From NCBI RefSeq assembly GCF_003149105.1, contig NZ_QGDS01000016.1, forward strand, positions 1 to 64,000: a stretch of 64,000 nucleotides of DNA. The letters are read 5' to 3'. How positions within the stretch are numbered: the stretch's first letter is position 1; each line of letters opens with the position of its first letter. The notes beneath the pieces are model-generated. The model was given only the letters and a program-made list of their open reading frames with translations. It was not told the origin of the DNA and did not search any database. This DNA comes from Faecalicatena contorta (GTDB taxonomy: Bacteria > Bacillota > Clostridia > Lachnospirales > Lachnospiraceae). Made by a program: the position numbers and the translations under genes. Shown one piece after another: positions 1 to 8,950 of this stretch.

Positions 1-659
1 CCCTGACCAGTTTTTCACATATTACAAAAGACCCTGTTATTCAGAAATATATTAACGTGCTGGGTGAGGCAGTGGATATGGTAGGAGGACCTCAGATACG
101 CAATATAGGAACCATCGGCGGAAATACCTGTAACGGTGTGACTTCTGCGGATTCGGCGTCTACATTATTTGCCTGGGATGCTGTCATTGAGGTGACAGGA
201 CCGGAAGGAGTACGCAGGCTTCCGATTCAGGAATTCTATATCAGAGCCGGGGTGGTGGACTTGAAACCTGCTGAAATACAGACGGCCATTCTGATACCAA
301 GAAAATCCTATGAGGGATATTTTGGACATTATATAAAATATGCCATGAGAGGTGCTATGGATATTGCTACATTGGGGTGTTCTGTCAATGTAAAGCTGTC
401 TGAAAATAAAAGATATCTGGAGGACGTCAGGATTGCATATGGTGTGGCAGGTCCGGTTCCTATGCGTGCAGTACATGCAGAAGCAGCAGGAAAAGGGATG
501 GAAATCAGTGATGAGACCATTGAGAAAGTGGGAGATACAGTTTTAGAAGATGTGACTCCCCGGGATAGCTGGAGGGCAAGCAAGGCATTCAGGGAACATA
601 TTGCCAAGGTACTGTGCAAGCGTGCGCTGAGGGAGTCGGTGGAACTTGGCAGCAGATAA
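1..659 (+). CDS. xdhB: Xanthine dehydrogenase-type FAD-binding subunit (5' partial)
   Basis: This is the FAD-binding medium subunit of a molybdenum hydroxylase, which passes electrons from the 2Fe-2S subunit to NAD. The reading frame is open from base 3, so the true start lies upstream of the window; the GTG at 57 is internal. The visible FAD-domain motif is VGGPQIRNIGTIGGN, the usual glycine-rich pyrophosphate loop, followed by a CO-dehydrogenase flavoprotein C-terminal domain. It is followed 64 bp later by the matching Fe-S subunit, so the pair belongs to an XdhABC-type enzyme whose Mo subunit should lie further left. The substrate could be a purine or another N-heterocycle. Confidence 0.9.
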   Translation, partial: LTSFSHITKDPVIQKYINVLGEAVDMVGGPQIRNIGTIGGNTCNGVTSADSASTLFAWDAVIEVTGPEGVRRLPIQEFYIRAGVVDLKPAEIQTAILIPRKSYEGYFGHYIKYAMRGAMDIATLGCSVNVKLSENKRYLEDVRIAYGVAGPVPMRAVHAEAAGKGMEISDETIEKVGDTVLEDVTPRDSWRASKAFREHIAKVLCKRALRESVELGSR

Positions 660-723
660 TAAGTCAAGGTTCAATGATCCGGTGGATTGAGAATGTCTGC
701 CTTAGTTTAAGGAGGTTTGGTTC

Positions 724-1239
724 ATGAGTGAAAAGCAATATAAGCTGGTAAAATGTATTATAAATGGCGAAGCAAGGGAGGCCATGGTGGATGTGCGGGC
801 ATCTCTCACTGATATGTTAAGGAATGACTACAGACTGACCAGTGTGAAAAAGGGCTGTGAAGTGGGAGAGTGCGGAGCCTGTAATGTTATCATTAACGGA
901 GAGTGTTATAATTCTTGCATTTACCTGGCCATATGGGCAGATGGAAAAGAAATCCGGACAGTGGAGGGCCTGATGGGGCCGGAAGGAGAACTGTCTGACA
1001 TCCAGCAGGCGTTTATTGACGAAGCAGCAGTACAATGTGGCTTTTGTACGCCGGGGGTCGTTATGAGTGCGGTGGAGATATTAGACTCCGGCGAGGAATA
1101 TACCAGGGAAGAGCTGCGGAAGCTTCTGGCGGGGCATCTTTGCAGGTGTACCGGATATCAGAATATACTGAATGCGGTTGAGAAAACCATGTACCGGAGG
1201 CTAGGAAGGGAATTTCCGGATTACCTTGAAAACAAATAG
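724..1239 (+). CDS. xdhC: Xanthine dehydrogenase-type 2Fe-2S subunit
   Basis: Small iron-sulfur subunit (171 aa) that relays electrons from the Mo centre to the FAD subunit. Both cluster motifs are complete: the plant-type ferredoxin motif GCEVGECGACNV with a later Cys (about residues 44-66), and the C-terminal pair CGFC (about 105-108) and CRCTGY (about 140-145). The length is normal for the family. An AAGGAGG sequence lies just upstream of the ATG. It follows the FAD subunit in the same direction and ends at a terminator that is shared with the convergent permease gene. Confidence 0.92.
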   Translation: MSEKQYKLVKCIINGEAREAMVDVRASLTDMLRNDYRLTSVKKGCEVGECGACNVIINGECYNSCIYLAIWADGKEIRTVEGLMGPEGELSDIQQAFIDEAAVQCGFCTPGVVMSAVEILDSGEEYTREELRKLLAGHLCRCTGYQNILNAVEKTMYRRLGREFPDYLENK

Positions 1240-1265
1240 TGCCCCGGTGCAGGGTGGAAATACAT

Positions 1266-1310
1266 AAAAACCTGCATGGAAAGTCATTTTACTTTTCATG
1301 CAGGTTTTTT
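1266..1310. terminator. Bidirectional intrinsic terminator
   Basis: A stem of AAAACCTGCATG against CATGCAGGTTTT with A and T runs on either side sits between the convergent xdhC-like gene and the purine permease. It can end transcription from both directions. Confidence 0.85.
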
Positions 1311-1321
1311 ATAAGAATTAT

Positions 1322-2677
1322 TTAGTTGTTTTCATCAAGTGCCGTTTCCGGTACTGTCTCTTTATCTTTCGGAAGAATGATATTCAACAGTATGGCGACT
1401 AATGTGGCAATAACAACCGGTGATTTTCCGAATATAGTAGTGAACCAGGCCGGAAAAGATGCAAGTGAACCACTTGCCTGGGTAACTCCCATTCCTAAAG
1501 CAACGCCAAGCCCTACAATGGAAGTATTTCTATAGGACATCTTTTCGCTTGTAATTAACTTCATACCTGTCATAGCAATTGATGCAAATACAGATACAGT
1601 TGCTCCGCCGAGAACACAATACGGAATTGTAGTCAGCAGGGATGAGAATTTCGGAATCAGCCCTGCAATCAGAAGGATAACAGCGGCAAGGCCAAGTACA
1701 CAGCGGTTTACTACTTTTGTTGTAGCTACGATGCCTACATTCTGGCTGTAAGTTGCTGTAGGAAGTCCCCCTAAAAGAGCACCGAAGATATTGGTAATAC
1801 CATATCCTACGATTCCTCCCTGTAATTCATTATCTGTCGGCATACGGTCAAGGCCTCCGCTTGTTGTGGCGGAAAAGTCTCCGATAGCCTGTACAGAATT
1901 AACAACAAATAATAAACCAATTGCGATACTGGAGGAGATTTCAAATTTTACTCCGAAATGCAAAGGTGCTGTAATCTGGAAAACAGATGCCTGAGCAACA
2001 GGAGAGAAGTCTACCATACCGAAAAATAGGGCAACAATATAACCGCCGACAATTCCGATCAAAATGGATGCCAGTTTCCAAAGTCCCTTTCCGAAATGAT
2101 TAAGTACTGTTACAATAATCAGCGTAATAATAGCAACCAGCCAGTTCTGCCATGAACCATAATCTGGTTTTCCTACCCCTCCTGCCATATAATTAATCGC
2201 AGTAGGATACAGAGAAAGACCAATGGTAAATACTACAGTTCCTGCAATCAACGGAGGGAAAAACTTGCGAATCTTTTTAATAAATAAACCGACAATGATT
2301 GCCGCACAGCCGCCTACAATCTGAGCTCCCAATATAGTAGGAATGTCAAAGCCTTCCGCAATGGCCTGCATACTTGGCAGGTAGGCAAAGCTGATACCCA
2401 TAATAACCGGAAGACCGGCACCTATACCGAATCCCTTTGTCTTAATAAAGGGAAAAAGCTGAACGAATGTGGAGAGTGCAGATACCACTAACGCTGCCTG
2501 AATCAATTTGATACTGTCTGCTTCTGAAAGACCGGCAGTTGCTGCAACAATAATCGCGGGGGTTACAATACCGATAATTGCAGCAACAACGTGCTGAAAA
2601 GCAAGTGGGAGAGCCGCGCCCAGGGCGGGCATCCCGTTCATTTCAAATACACTTGCTTGTTTTACTTCTCTTTTCAT
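1322..2677 (-). CDS. NCS2 family purine (xanthine/uric acid) permease
   Basis: Integral membrane nucleobase:cation symporter of 451 aa with a dozen or so hydrophobic segments. It carries the NCS2 signature around SQNVGIVATTKVVNR (about residue 310) and the acidic TM8-type segment QAIGDFSATTSGG. In this setting, followed by carbamate kinase, RidA, YgeW, YgeY and DpaL, it is the likely importer of xanthine or uric acid for the pathway. It is the last gene of the leftward block, 13 bp after carbamate kinase. The exact substrate cannot be read from the sequence; PbuX, UacT and XanP are all in this family. Confidence 0.88.
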   Translation of the reverse strand: MKREVKQASVFEMNGMPALGAALPLAFQHVVAAIIGIVTPAIIVAATAGLSEADSIKLIQAALVVSALSTFVQLFPFIKTKGFGIGAGLPVIMGISFAYLPSMQAIAEGFDIPTILGAQIVGGCAAIIVGLFIKKIRKFFPPLIAGTVVFTIGLSLYPTAINYMAGGVGKPDYGSWQNWLVAIITLIIVTVLNHFGKGLWKLASILIGIVGGYIVALFFGMVDFSPVAQASVFQITAPLHFGVKFEISSSIAIGLLFVVNSVQAIGDFSATTSGGLDRMPTDNELQGGIVGYGITNIFGALLGGLPTATYSQNVGIVATTKVVNRCVLGLAAVILLIAGLIPKFSSLLTTIPYCVLGGATVSVFASIAMTGMKLITSEKMSYRNTSIVGLGVALGMGVTQASGSLASFPAWFTTIFGKSPVVIATLVAILLNIILPKDKETVPETALDENN

Positions 2678-2690
2678 ATATGGCTCCTAT

Positions 2691-3638
2691 CTAGGATCGG
2701 CTAATCCGGGTGCCTGTATCCCCTAAAATTCCGTCTTTGGCTTTCTCCAGTAAAGTAATCAGGGCATGACGTCCTGGTGCGGACTCTGCAAATTCTACAG
2801 CAGCCTGTACTTTTGGAAGCATGGAGCCGGGGGCAAAATGTCCTTCAGCCATATATTGTTTTGCTTCATCTACTGTGATATTATCCAGCCATTTTTCATC
2901 TGGTTTACCGTAATTGATTGCTACTTTTTCAACAGCAGTCAGAATAATCAGAAAATCTGCATCCAATTCACGTGCGAGCAGGCTGCTTGCAAAATCTTTA
3001 TCGATAACAGCGCTGGCGCCTTTTAAATGATTTCCCTGACGAGTAACGGGAATTCCGCCGCCTCCGCAGGCAATCACTAAATCACCGGATTCTACCATAG
3101 TGCGGATAGTACCGATTTCTATGATTTCCTGTGGCTTTGGAGAAGATACTACACGGCGGTAGCCGCGTCCGGAATCCTCTTTCATAATATAATCATATTT
3201 TGCAGCCATTTCGTCAGCCTGCTCTTTTGTCATAAAGCGGCCGATTGGCTTGGACGGATTTTGAAATGCCTCGTCATTTTCATCTACACGAACCTGTGTA
3301 ATCATGGTGGCTACCGGAATGTCTGTAATATTCCGGTCCAAAAGCTCCTCACGCAGGGCATTCTGCAAATCATATCCGATATATGCCTGGCTCATTGCCA
3401 CACAGACAGACAGAGGCGTATTCGGCTGCTGTGGGTCTTCGTGGGTCAGTGCTATCATAGCGTTATTTACCATTCCAACCTGGGGGCCGTTGCCGTGGGC
3501 AACCACGACCTCACAGCCCTCCTCGATCAGGTCTACAATGGCACGGGCAGTAATTTTTACTGCAGTCATCTGCTCAGGCAGGGTGTTGCCGAGGGCATTC
3601 CCGCCAAGAGCAATAACAATTCGTTTTTTCTTTGCCAT
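2691..3638 (-). CDS. arcC: Carbamate kinase
   Basis: Transfers phosphate from carbamoyl phosphate to ADP, yielding ATP, CO2 and ammonia. The family start KKRIVIALGGNALGN and the nucleotide-binding segment VIACGGGGIPV are both present. I chose the ATG at 3638 (MAKKK, 315 aa) because GGAGG lies 8 nt upstream; an in-frame ATG at 3656 would overlap the ridA end and has no ribosome site. The gene begins 1 bp after the ridA stop, which suggests translational coupling. Beside ygeW it gives the energy-yielding end of a carbamoyl-transfer route. Confidence 0.93.
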   Translation of the reverse strand: MAKKKRIVIALGGNALGNTLPEQMTAVKITARAIVDLIEEGCEVVVAHGNGPQVGMVNNAMIALTHEDPQQPNTPLSVCVAMSQAYIGYDLQNALREELLDRNITDIPVATMITQVRVDENDEAFQNPSKPIGRFMTKEQADEMAAKYDYIMKEDSGRGYRRVVSSPKPQEIIEIGTIRTMVESGDLVIACGGGGIPVTRQGNHLKGASAVIDKDFASSLLARELDADFLIILTAVEKVAINYGKPDEKWLDNITVDEAKQYMAEGHFAPGSMLPKVQAAVEFAESAPGRHALITLLEKAKDGILGDTGTRISRS

Positions 3639-3639
3639 T

Positions 3640-4023
3640 TTATTTTCCTCCGACATATGCGATAGTTTCTACTTCACACAATACTCCCTTTGGCAGAGCC
3701 TTTACAGCAACACAGGAACGTGCCGGTTTTCCAACAAAATATTTTGCATAGATTTCATTGAATGCAGCAAAGTCACCCATATCTGCCAGAAAGCAGGTTG
3801 TCTTTACAACATCTTTAAATTCAGCTCCCTGGCTCTCCAGAAGTGCAGCCACATTTTTCATAACCTGCTCTGTCTGTTCTTCAATAGTTGTTCCCACAAC
3901 TTCTCCGGTTTCTGCAGAAAGCGGAATCGCACCAGAGAAAAATGCGATATCATTTACAATGATTCCCTGTGAGTATGGTCCAATTGCTGCCGGTGCATTT
4001 TTTGTGTCAACATATTTCAACAT
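3640..4023 (-). CDS. ridA: RidA / YjgF-family reactive-imine deaminase
   Basis: A 127-aa Rid-family protein that hydrolyses reactive enamine/imine intermediates to keto acids and ammonia. It has the full-length YjgF fold sequence, including IGPYSQGI near the N-terminus, the catalytic-site Arg in PARSCVAVKALPKG (about residue 102) and the nearby C-terminal acidic residue CEVETIAYV. AGGAGG precedes the ATG. Placed between ygeW and arcC, and in the same cluster as diaminopropionate ammonia-lyase (a PLP enzyme that releases 2-aminoacrylate-type intermediates), its probable job is to clear those intermediates. Confidence 0.9.
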   Translation of the reverse strand: MLKYVDTKNAPAAIGPYSQGIIVNDIAFFSGAIPLSAETGEVVGTTIEEQTEQVMKNVAALLESQGAEFKDVVKTTCFLADMGDFAAFNEIYAKYFVGKPARSCVAVKALPKGVLCEVETIAYVGGK

Positions 4024-4054
4024 GTTCTATACCTCCTGTATAGTTATCAGCTTA

Positions 4055-5248
4055 TTATTTGAAGATTCTTGGTGTCTTGTTTTCTTCTAATTTCTTTAAA
4101 ACCTCAGCAGGATCTGCAAATTTTGCAAGGAAAATCATAGCTGCAATAATGTATGGCTTGTAGCTGGCTTCTTTATATAAAGGATCTCTGTAACGATCAA
4201 ATACAGTTGCGTCTACTTCGCCTTCTTCACAGCTTACGCCAGTAATATCAGCAGGCAGGCAGTGCATGTAGAGAGCTTTTCCGTCTTTTGTAGTAGCCAT
4301 CAATTCTTCTGTACAAGCCCAGTCTTTGTGCTCTGCGTTCTGAGCAAGCAGTTCTTTTTCAAGAGCTTTAATTCCGTCTAAATCGCCTTCTCCGTAAAGG
4401 TCTGTACGTTTTTCCATAGCAGCAAATGGAGCCCAGCTCTTTGGATATACGATGTCGGCATCTTTGAAAGCTTCTGCCATATCGTTTGTCTTAGTAAATG
4501 TACCGCCGGATTTTTTAGCGTTTTCAGCAGCAACAGCCTCTACTTCCGGGAATACTTCATATCCCTCTGGATGAGCCAGAACAACATCCATTCCAAAACG
4601 TGTCATCAGACCGATGATCCCCTGAGGAACAGACAATGGTTTTCCATAAGAAGGAGAGTAAGCCCATGTCATAGCCAGCTTTTTGCCCTTCAGGTTTTCA
4701 ACACCGCCGAACTCGTGGATAATGTGAAGCATATCAGCCATAGACTGAGTTGGGTGGTCAATATCGCACTGCAGGTTTACAAGAGTAGGTTTCTGCTCCA
4801 GAATACCATCTTTGTTTCCCTGTGTTACAGAGTCAACAACTTCGTGCATGTAAGCGTTACCCTTTCCGATGTACATATCATCACGGATACCGATTACATC
4901 AGCCATGAAAGAAATCATGTTAGCAGTCTCACGAACAGTCTCGCCGTGTGCTACCTGAGACTTACCTTCATCTAAATCCTGAACTTCCAGTCCAAGCAGG
5001 TTACAGGCAGAAGCAAAGGAGAAACGTGTACGGGTAGAATTGTCACGGAAAAGGGAAACACCCAGACCGCTCTCAAATACTTTTGTAGAGATGTTGTTTT
5101 CTCTCATAAAACGAAGTGCGTCAGCAACTGTGAATACAGCTTCCAATTCTTCGTCTGTCTTTTCCCATGTAAGGAAAAAGTCTCCGTTGTACATTTCCTT
5201 AAAGTTTAACGCGTTCAATTTGTCGATATAATCCTGTAAAGTTTTCAT
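4055..5248 (-). CDS. ygeW: YgeW knotted carbamoyltransferase
   Basis: Carbamoyltransferase of the ornithine/aspartate transcarbamylase superfamily, 397 aa. The carbamoyl-phosphate loop SLFRDNSTRTRFSFASA (about residues 65-81) matches the YgeW subgroup, and the second-domain motif MHCLPAD (about 327) replaces the usual HCLP context. YgeW is tied by conserved neighbourhood to ygeX, ygeY and purine breakdown; its true substrate is not firmly known. It probably releases carbamoyl phosphate for the carbamate kinase next door. AGGAGG lies upstream of the ATG. A 152-bp gap with a palindromic repeat separates it from ygeY. Confidence 0.93.
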   Translation of the reverse strand: MKTLQDYIDKLNALNFKEMYNGDFFLTWEKTDEELEAVFTVADALRFMRENNISTKVFESGLGVSLFRDNSTRTRFSFASACNLLGLEVQDLDEGKSQVAHGETVRETANMISFMADVIGIRDDMYIGKGNAYMHEVVDSVTQGNKDGILEQKPTLVNLQCDIDHPTQSMADMLHIIHEFGGVENLKGKKLAMTWAYSPSYGKPLSVPQGIIGLMTRFGMDVVLAHPEGYEVFPEVEAVAAENAKKSGGTFTKTNDMAEAFKDADIVYPKSWAPFAAMEKRTDLYGEGDLDGIKALEKELLAQNAEHKDWACTEELMATTKDGKALYMHCLPADITGVSCEEGEVDATVFDRYRDPLYKEASYKPYIIAAMIFLAKFADPAEVLKKLEENKTPRIFK

Positions 5249-5332
5249 AGCAAAAATCCTCCTAATTGTTTAATTTTTAGTTATAGTCCGGCCAAAGGCT
5301 AAATTAGCATGACCGATTTGTTTTCTAAATAC

Positions 5333-5397
5333 TCTGAATATTCTGAAAATGGTCGTCAAAAGGGTCAGTCCCTTTTCAAAAGGGACAGTCCCCTTTG
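5333..5397 (-). repeat. REP-like palindromic repeat, copy A
   Basis: A 65-bp element: TCTGAATATTCTGAAAA followed by a palindrome built on AAAGGGGACTGTCCC-type arms around TTTTCAAAAGGG. The same element occurs in inverted orientation at 10283-10349. It lies between ygeW and ygeY and can fold into a hairpin in the transcript, so it could act as an intercistronic stem. Confidence 0.8.
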
Positions 5398-5400
5398 CGA

Positions 5401-6711
5401 TTATTTACAATAAAGTGTTGGCAGTGCAGCATAGACAGCAGCGCATACTACAAGGTCTGCTTTCCATGTTTTTTCATTTGGTGCATGTGCCTGTGCTTCT
5501 GCACCAGGTCCGAATCCGATACATGGAATTCCGTTTCTTCCCATGATGGATACACCGTTTGTTGAGAATGTCCATTTGTCTGTTAATGGACGTGCTTTTC
5601 TCATTTCTTCTGTCTCAGCAGTTCCGATTCTGGTTTCACCGTAGAGTCCTTTGTAAGCTTCCTCTAATGCTTTTGTTACTTCATGGTCTTCCGGAATTAC
5701 CCATGTTGGGAAGTAGCACTCGATTGGATAAACAAGTCCTGTGTAAGATGGACGGTCATAGTTGTACATAGACACTTTTACGTCATCTCCATATTTCTTT
5801 ACATTAGGAAGCGCACGGATTTCATCCAGGCAGCTTTCCCATGTCTCGCCTGCGGTCATACGGCGGTCAAGAGATACGGAACAGGAGTCAGCAACTGCAC
5901 AGCGGCTTGGGGATGTAAAGAAAATTTCGGAAGTCGTAACAGTTCCTCTTCCGAGGAAACGTGCTTCTTTCCACTCTGGATTATATTTTTCATCCAGCAT
6001 TTTTACAAGGCCTTTGATTTCTGTGCTGTCTTCAGCATCATTTTCGTTTAATGAGCGGATATCCTGAAGGATGTCAGCCATTTTGTAAATTGCGTTGTCA
6101 CCGCGTTCTGGTGCGGAGCCGTGGCAGGAAACACCTTTTACATCTACACGGATTTCCATACGTCCGCGCTGTCCACGGTAAATACCGCCGTCTGTAGGCT
6201 CTGTGGATACTACGAATTCAGGACGAACCTTGCCTTCGTTGATGATGTACTGCCAGCAGAGACCGTCACAGTCTTCTTCCTGTACAGTTCCGGTTACGAG
6301 AACAGTGTATTTGTCGCTTAACAGTCCCAGATCTTTCATGATTTTTGCGCCGTATACTGCAGAAACGATACCGCCGCACTGGTCAGAAACACCGCGTCCG
6401 CCGATTTCTTCGTCATTTTCATAACCTTCGTACGGATCGAATGTCCAGTTTTCAATATTTCCGATACCTACAGTATCGATATGAGCGTCAAATCCAATAA
6501 TCTTTTCGCCTGTTCCCATGTAACCAAGAACGTTGCCCTGTGGATCGATTTCTACTTTGTCAAATCCAAGTCTTCTCATTTCTTCTGCAATGCGGTCGAT
6601 ATGAGCCTTTTCATCACAGCTCTCGCCTGGGTATTTTACAATGTCCCTCAGGAACTTTGTCATATCTGCCTGATAATTTTGCGCAGCTTCTTTGATTTTG
6701 TTAAAGTCCAT
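5401..6711 (-). CDS. ygeY: YgeY, selenium-metabolism-linked M20 metallohydrolase
   Basis: M20-family zinc amidohydrolase (436 aa). Metal-ligand motifs are visible: [10 protein letters not shown] (about residue 73), [10 protein letters not shown] (about 106), and the catalytic EE pair in TVQEEDCDG (about 144). The C-terminal ligand histidine lies in [10 protein letters not shown]. YgeY is linked with selenium-dependent purine breakdown, where it probably opens a ureido or hydantoin-derived amide. Of two ATGs, the one at 6711 (MDFNK) has AAGGAG 9 nt upstream, whereas the one at 6717 is only 3 nt from it. Confidence 0.92.
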   Translation of the reverse strand: MDFNKIKEAAQNYQADMTKFLRDIVKYPGESCDEKAHIDRIAEEMRRLGFDKVEIDPQGNVLGYMGTGEKIIGFDAHIDTVGIGNIENWTFDPYEGYENDEEIGGRGVSDQCGGIVSAVYGAKIMKDLGLLSDKYTVLVTGTVQEEDCDGLCWQYIINEGKVRPEFVVSTEPTDGGIYRGQRGRMEIRVDVKGVSCHGSAPERGDNAIYKMADILQDIRSLNENDAEDSTEIKGLVKMLDEKYNPEWKEARFLGRGTVTTSEIFFTSPSRCAVADSCSVSLDRRMTAGETWESCLDEIRALPNVKKYGDDVKVSMYNYDRPSYTGLVYPIECYFPTWVIPEDHEVTKALEEAYKGLYGETRIGTAETEEMRKARPLTDKWTFSTNGVSIMGRNGIPCIGFGPGAEAQAHAPNEKTWKADLVVCAAVYAALPTLYCK

Positions 6712-6792
6712 TTTCATACACTCCTTTTTAGAAATAGGTTTTAAAGTTTGTTGTTACATTATTCATAGGATTATTACATTTATCTCGATTGC

Positions 6793-7998
6793 CTAGCGGT
6801 CATTTCCACCCCAGACAATAGATTCATATCTTTCAGGGTCTGTATCACCCTCAGTAGAGAAGAGAAGAACTTTGGAGTTTTTATCCAGTCCAAGATGTTC
6901 TCTCAATTCTTTATATTCATCCATACACATGATGCAGGACAATGCGCCGAAAGGTGCTGCGCCTGACTCTCCGGATGTGACAGCCGGATCTCCTTTAACA
7001 GGAGCTGCCAGCATACGCATTCCTTTTGCAGCCACCCAGTCCGGTGCGGCAACAAATGTATCTACATGGTTTTTTAAGATATCCCAGGAAATGGTGTTTG
7101 GCTCTCCGCAAGCAAGACCTGCCATAATAGTAACCATATCGCCGTCTACAATCTGAAGGCTTCCGTCACCTAAAGCGGCGCCCTTGTAAAGGCAGGCAGC
7201 AGCTTCGGCTTCTACGACAACAACCTTCGGAGGATTTTCAGGATAGCGGTTTGCAAAATATCCCTGAACAGCTCCGGCGAGAGAACCTACACCAGCCTGT
7301 ATGAATACATGGGTCGGTCTGTCGCAGCCCAATCCTTCTAACTGTTCTTTTGCTTCCATAGCCATTGTTCCATAACCCTGCATGATCCATGCCGGAATTT
7401 CTTCGTATCCGTCCCAGGCGGTATCTTGTACCATGATTCCGTTTTCAGTCTTGTTTGCCATGTCATTAGCCATACGTACACATTCATCATAATTGTATTC
7501 TTCGATAGTTGCTTTTGCACCCTCTGCCAGGATGTTATTCAGGCGGGTCTGGGTTGTGCCTTTGGGCATCAGTACAACAGATTTCTGGCCCAGTTTGTTA
7601 GCTGCCCATGCGACACCACGTCCGTGGTTACCGTCTGTAGCTGTGAAGAAGGTTGCCTGGCCGAATTCTTTTCTCAATCCTTCGGAAGTAAGTACCTGAT
7701 AAGGCAGTTCGGAAACATCCTTGCCGACCTGCTGTGCAATGTAACGTGCCATTGCAAAAGAGCCTCCCAATACCTTGAAAGCGTTCAGTCCAAATCTGTA
7801 GGATTCATCCTTTACGTATACTTCTTTTAATCCGAGTCTGTCAGCCATTTTCTCTAACTTGACAAGGGGAGTAATTCTGTACTGAGGAAAACTCTCGTGA
7901 AAGGCCCGGGCTTTTTCTACCTCAGTAAGTGCCATAACCTTCAGTTGTGCATCGTCTGTTTTGGGCATGTGGTTTACTGCCCATTTGATTGTTTCCAT
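6793..7998 (-). CDS. dpaL: Diaminopropionate ammonia-lyase
   Basis: PLP-dependent lyase (401 aa, YgeX in E. coli) that converts 2,3-diaminopropionate to pyruvate and two ammonia. The Schiff-base lysine is in RFGLNAFKVLGGSFA (about residue 74), with TDGNHGRGVAWAA and the phosphate-binding loop IQAGVGSLAGAV further on. Within the purine locus it turns the C3 diamino product of ring opening into central metabolism. An AAGGAGG-type site precedes the ATG at 7998. It is the first enzyme gene after the regulator, 21 bp away. Confidence 0.95.
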   Translation of the reverse strand: METIKWAVNHMPKTDDAQLKVMALTEVEKARAFHESFPQYRITPLVKLEKMADRLGLKEVYVKDESYRFGLNAFKVLGGSFAMARYIAQQVGKDVSELPYQVLTSEGLRKEFGQATFFTATDGNHGRGVAWAANKLGQKSVVLMPKGTTQTRLNNILAEGAKATIEEYNYDECVRMANDMANKTENGIMVQDTAWDGYEEIPAWIMQGYGTMAMEAKEQLEGLGCDRPTHVFIQAGVGSLAGAVQGYFANRYPENPPKVVVVEAEAAACLYKGAALGDGSLQIVDGDMVTIMAGLACGEPNTISWDILKNHVDTFVAAPDWVAAKGMRMLAAPVKGDPAVTSGESGAAPFGALSCIMCMDEYKELREHLGLDKNSKVLLFSTEGDTDPERYESIVWGGNDR

Positions 7999-8019
7999 GT
8001 GTAAAAAACCTCCTTCTTT

Positions 8020-8667
8020 CTATTTGCCTGCGTCCATGTAACTATAAAGTGTAAATTTTGAAATTCCCAAAAGCGAAGCAACTTTGTCTCCGGATTTTGT
8101 AATCAGGAAAGCACCGGCATCATTTAAGTATTGCACAACTATGACTTTATCATCCTTATTCATTAAAGCAACGGGTTTGCCGACAAGCGCTAAAGCTTGC
8201 TCAATTAATGTATCCAGCAGTTCGTTCACATTGTGAGTGATTTTTTGAGGCTGGCTATTTTTGGCTTCTGATTCTTTTGTTGTATCTGTGCTGATTAATG
8301 ATTGGATTGCAGTTTCAATAGTGAGCAGTGATGTGATGTCGTAATTCAGAGAAAAAATGTAGGCAACACGGTTGTCATCATTCCGTATATACATTGTGCT
8401 GGATTTTAGAATTCGTCCGTCCTCTGTTTTTGTAAGATAAGAAAGACGGTCATGAATTTGTGAAGGGTTCCGGCTTAATGTTTCTAATACTACGCGGGAA
8501 GGTCCATCACCTAGCTTTCTATTGGAGATATGTCCGTTTTCAATATAGACGATGGAGTTCTCCAGTTCTTTTCTTGTAAGATCGTGAATAACAATCTCAC
8601 ATGAGCTTCCAAACTGCATCGCAAGTCCGTGTGCAAGTTGTTTTAATAAGTCCAGTTTCTGGCCCAA
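8020..8667 (-). CDS. YheO-PAS / DauR-like HTH transcriptional regulator
   Basis: DNA-binding regulator of the YheO/DauR type. It has an N-terminal PAS-like sensor (SSCEIVIHDL, then GHISNRKLGDGPS) and a C-terminal helix-turn-helix ending SGDKVASLLGISKFTLYSYM. I place the start at TTG 8667 (MGQKLDLLKQ, 215 aa). AAAGGAG lies 8 nt upstream, family similarity begins there, and the ATG at 8733 overlaps the -10 box of the predicted promoter. It sits between the leftward enzymes and divergent ssnA, so it is the probable purine-responsive regulator of both blocks. Confidence 0.82.
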   Translation of the reverse strand: MGQKLDLLKQLAHGLAMQFGSSCEIVIHDLTRKELENSIVYIENGHISNRKLGDGPSRVVLETLSRNPSQIHDRLSYLTKTEDGRILKSSTMYIRNDDNRVAYIFSLNYDITSLLTIETAIQSLISTDTTKESEAKNSQPQKITHNVNELLDTLIEQALALVGKPVALMNKDDKVIVVQYLNDAGAFLITKSGDKVASLLGISKFTLYSYMDAGK

Positions 8668-8731
8668 AGTTACCGCTCCTTTCACATGAGGTCCAGGAAA
8701 TACTTCCCGAAAACTTTTTGCTTCTGAAACC

Positions 8732-8759
8732 ATAATATCATAAAAAAAAATTAAATCAA
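8732..8759 (-). promoter_or_regulatory. Predicted sigma-A promoter of the leftward block
   Basis: On the minus strand TTGATT (8759-8754), a 16-nt spacer, then TATTAT (8737-8732). The -10 box runs into the ATG at 8733, which argues that this ATG is not the start of the regulator gene. Confidence 0.6.
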
Positions 8760-8778
8760 TACCTTTTCTAAAAATTTT

Positions 8779-8791
8779 TTAGGTAGCCTAA
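8779..8791. promoter_or_regulatory. Candidate operator TTAGG-tag-CCTAA
   Basis: A short perfect inverted repeat lies between the two divergent promoters of the purine locus. It is the obvious place for the adjacent HTH regulator to act on both directions. The short length keeps confidence low. Confidence 0.4.
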
Positions 8792-8810
8792 TTTTTTTTT
8801 AGAATTTGTG

Positions 8811-8839
8811 TTGCAATTCTTTTATATTGATGATATTCT
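8811..8839 (+). promoter_or_regulatory. Predicted sigma-A promoter of the ssnA block
   Basis: TTGCAA (8811-8816), a 17-nt spacer, then TATTCT (8834-8839), followed by a leader of about 100 nt to ssnA. No strong terminator is seen until after the Se-dependent dehydrogenase, so it could serve a block of six genes. Confidence 0.6.
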
Positions 8840-8950
8840 ATATATAGCGATAGACACCTAATGACTAAAAAAGTAGTTCAAAGAACGCAAAAATACGCGC
8901 GCATACGCGGGGATTTTTGGGCAAACTAAAAAGAAAAGGAGACGAACAGT

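Noticed and set aside
3304..3972. 222-aa plus-strand ORF across carbamate kinase and ridA
   Set aside because: Antisense shadow of two well-recognised genes; composition is Cys/Ser/Phe-rich and no ribosome site is present.
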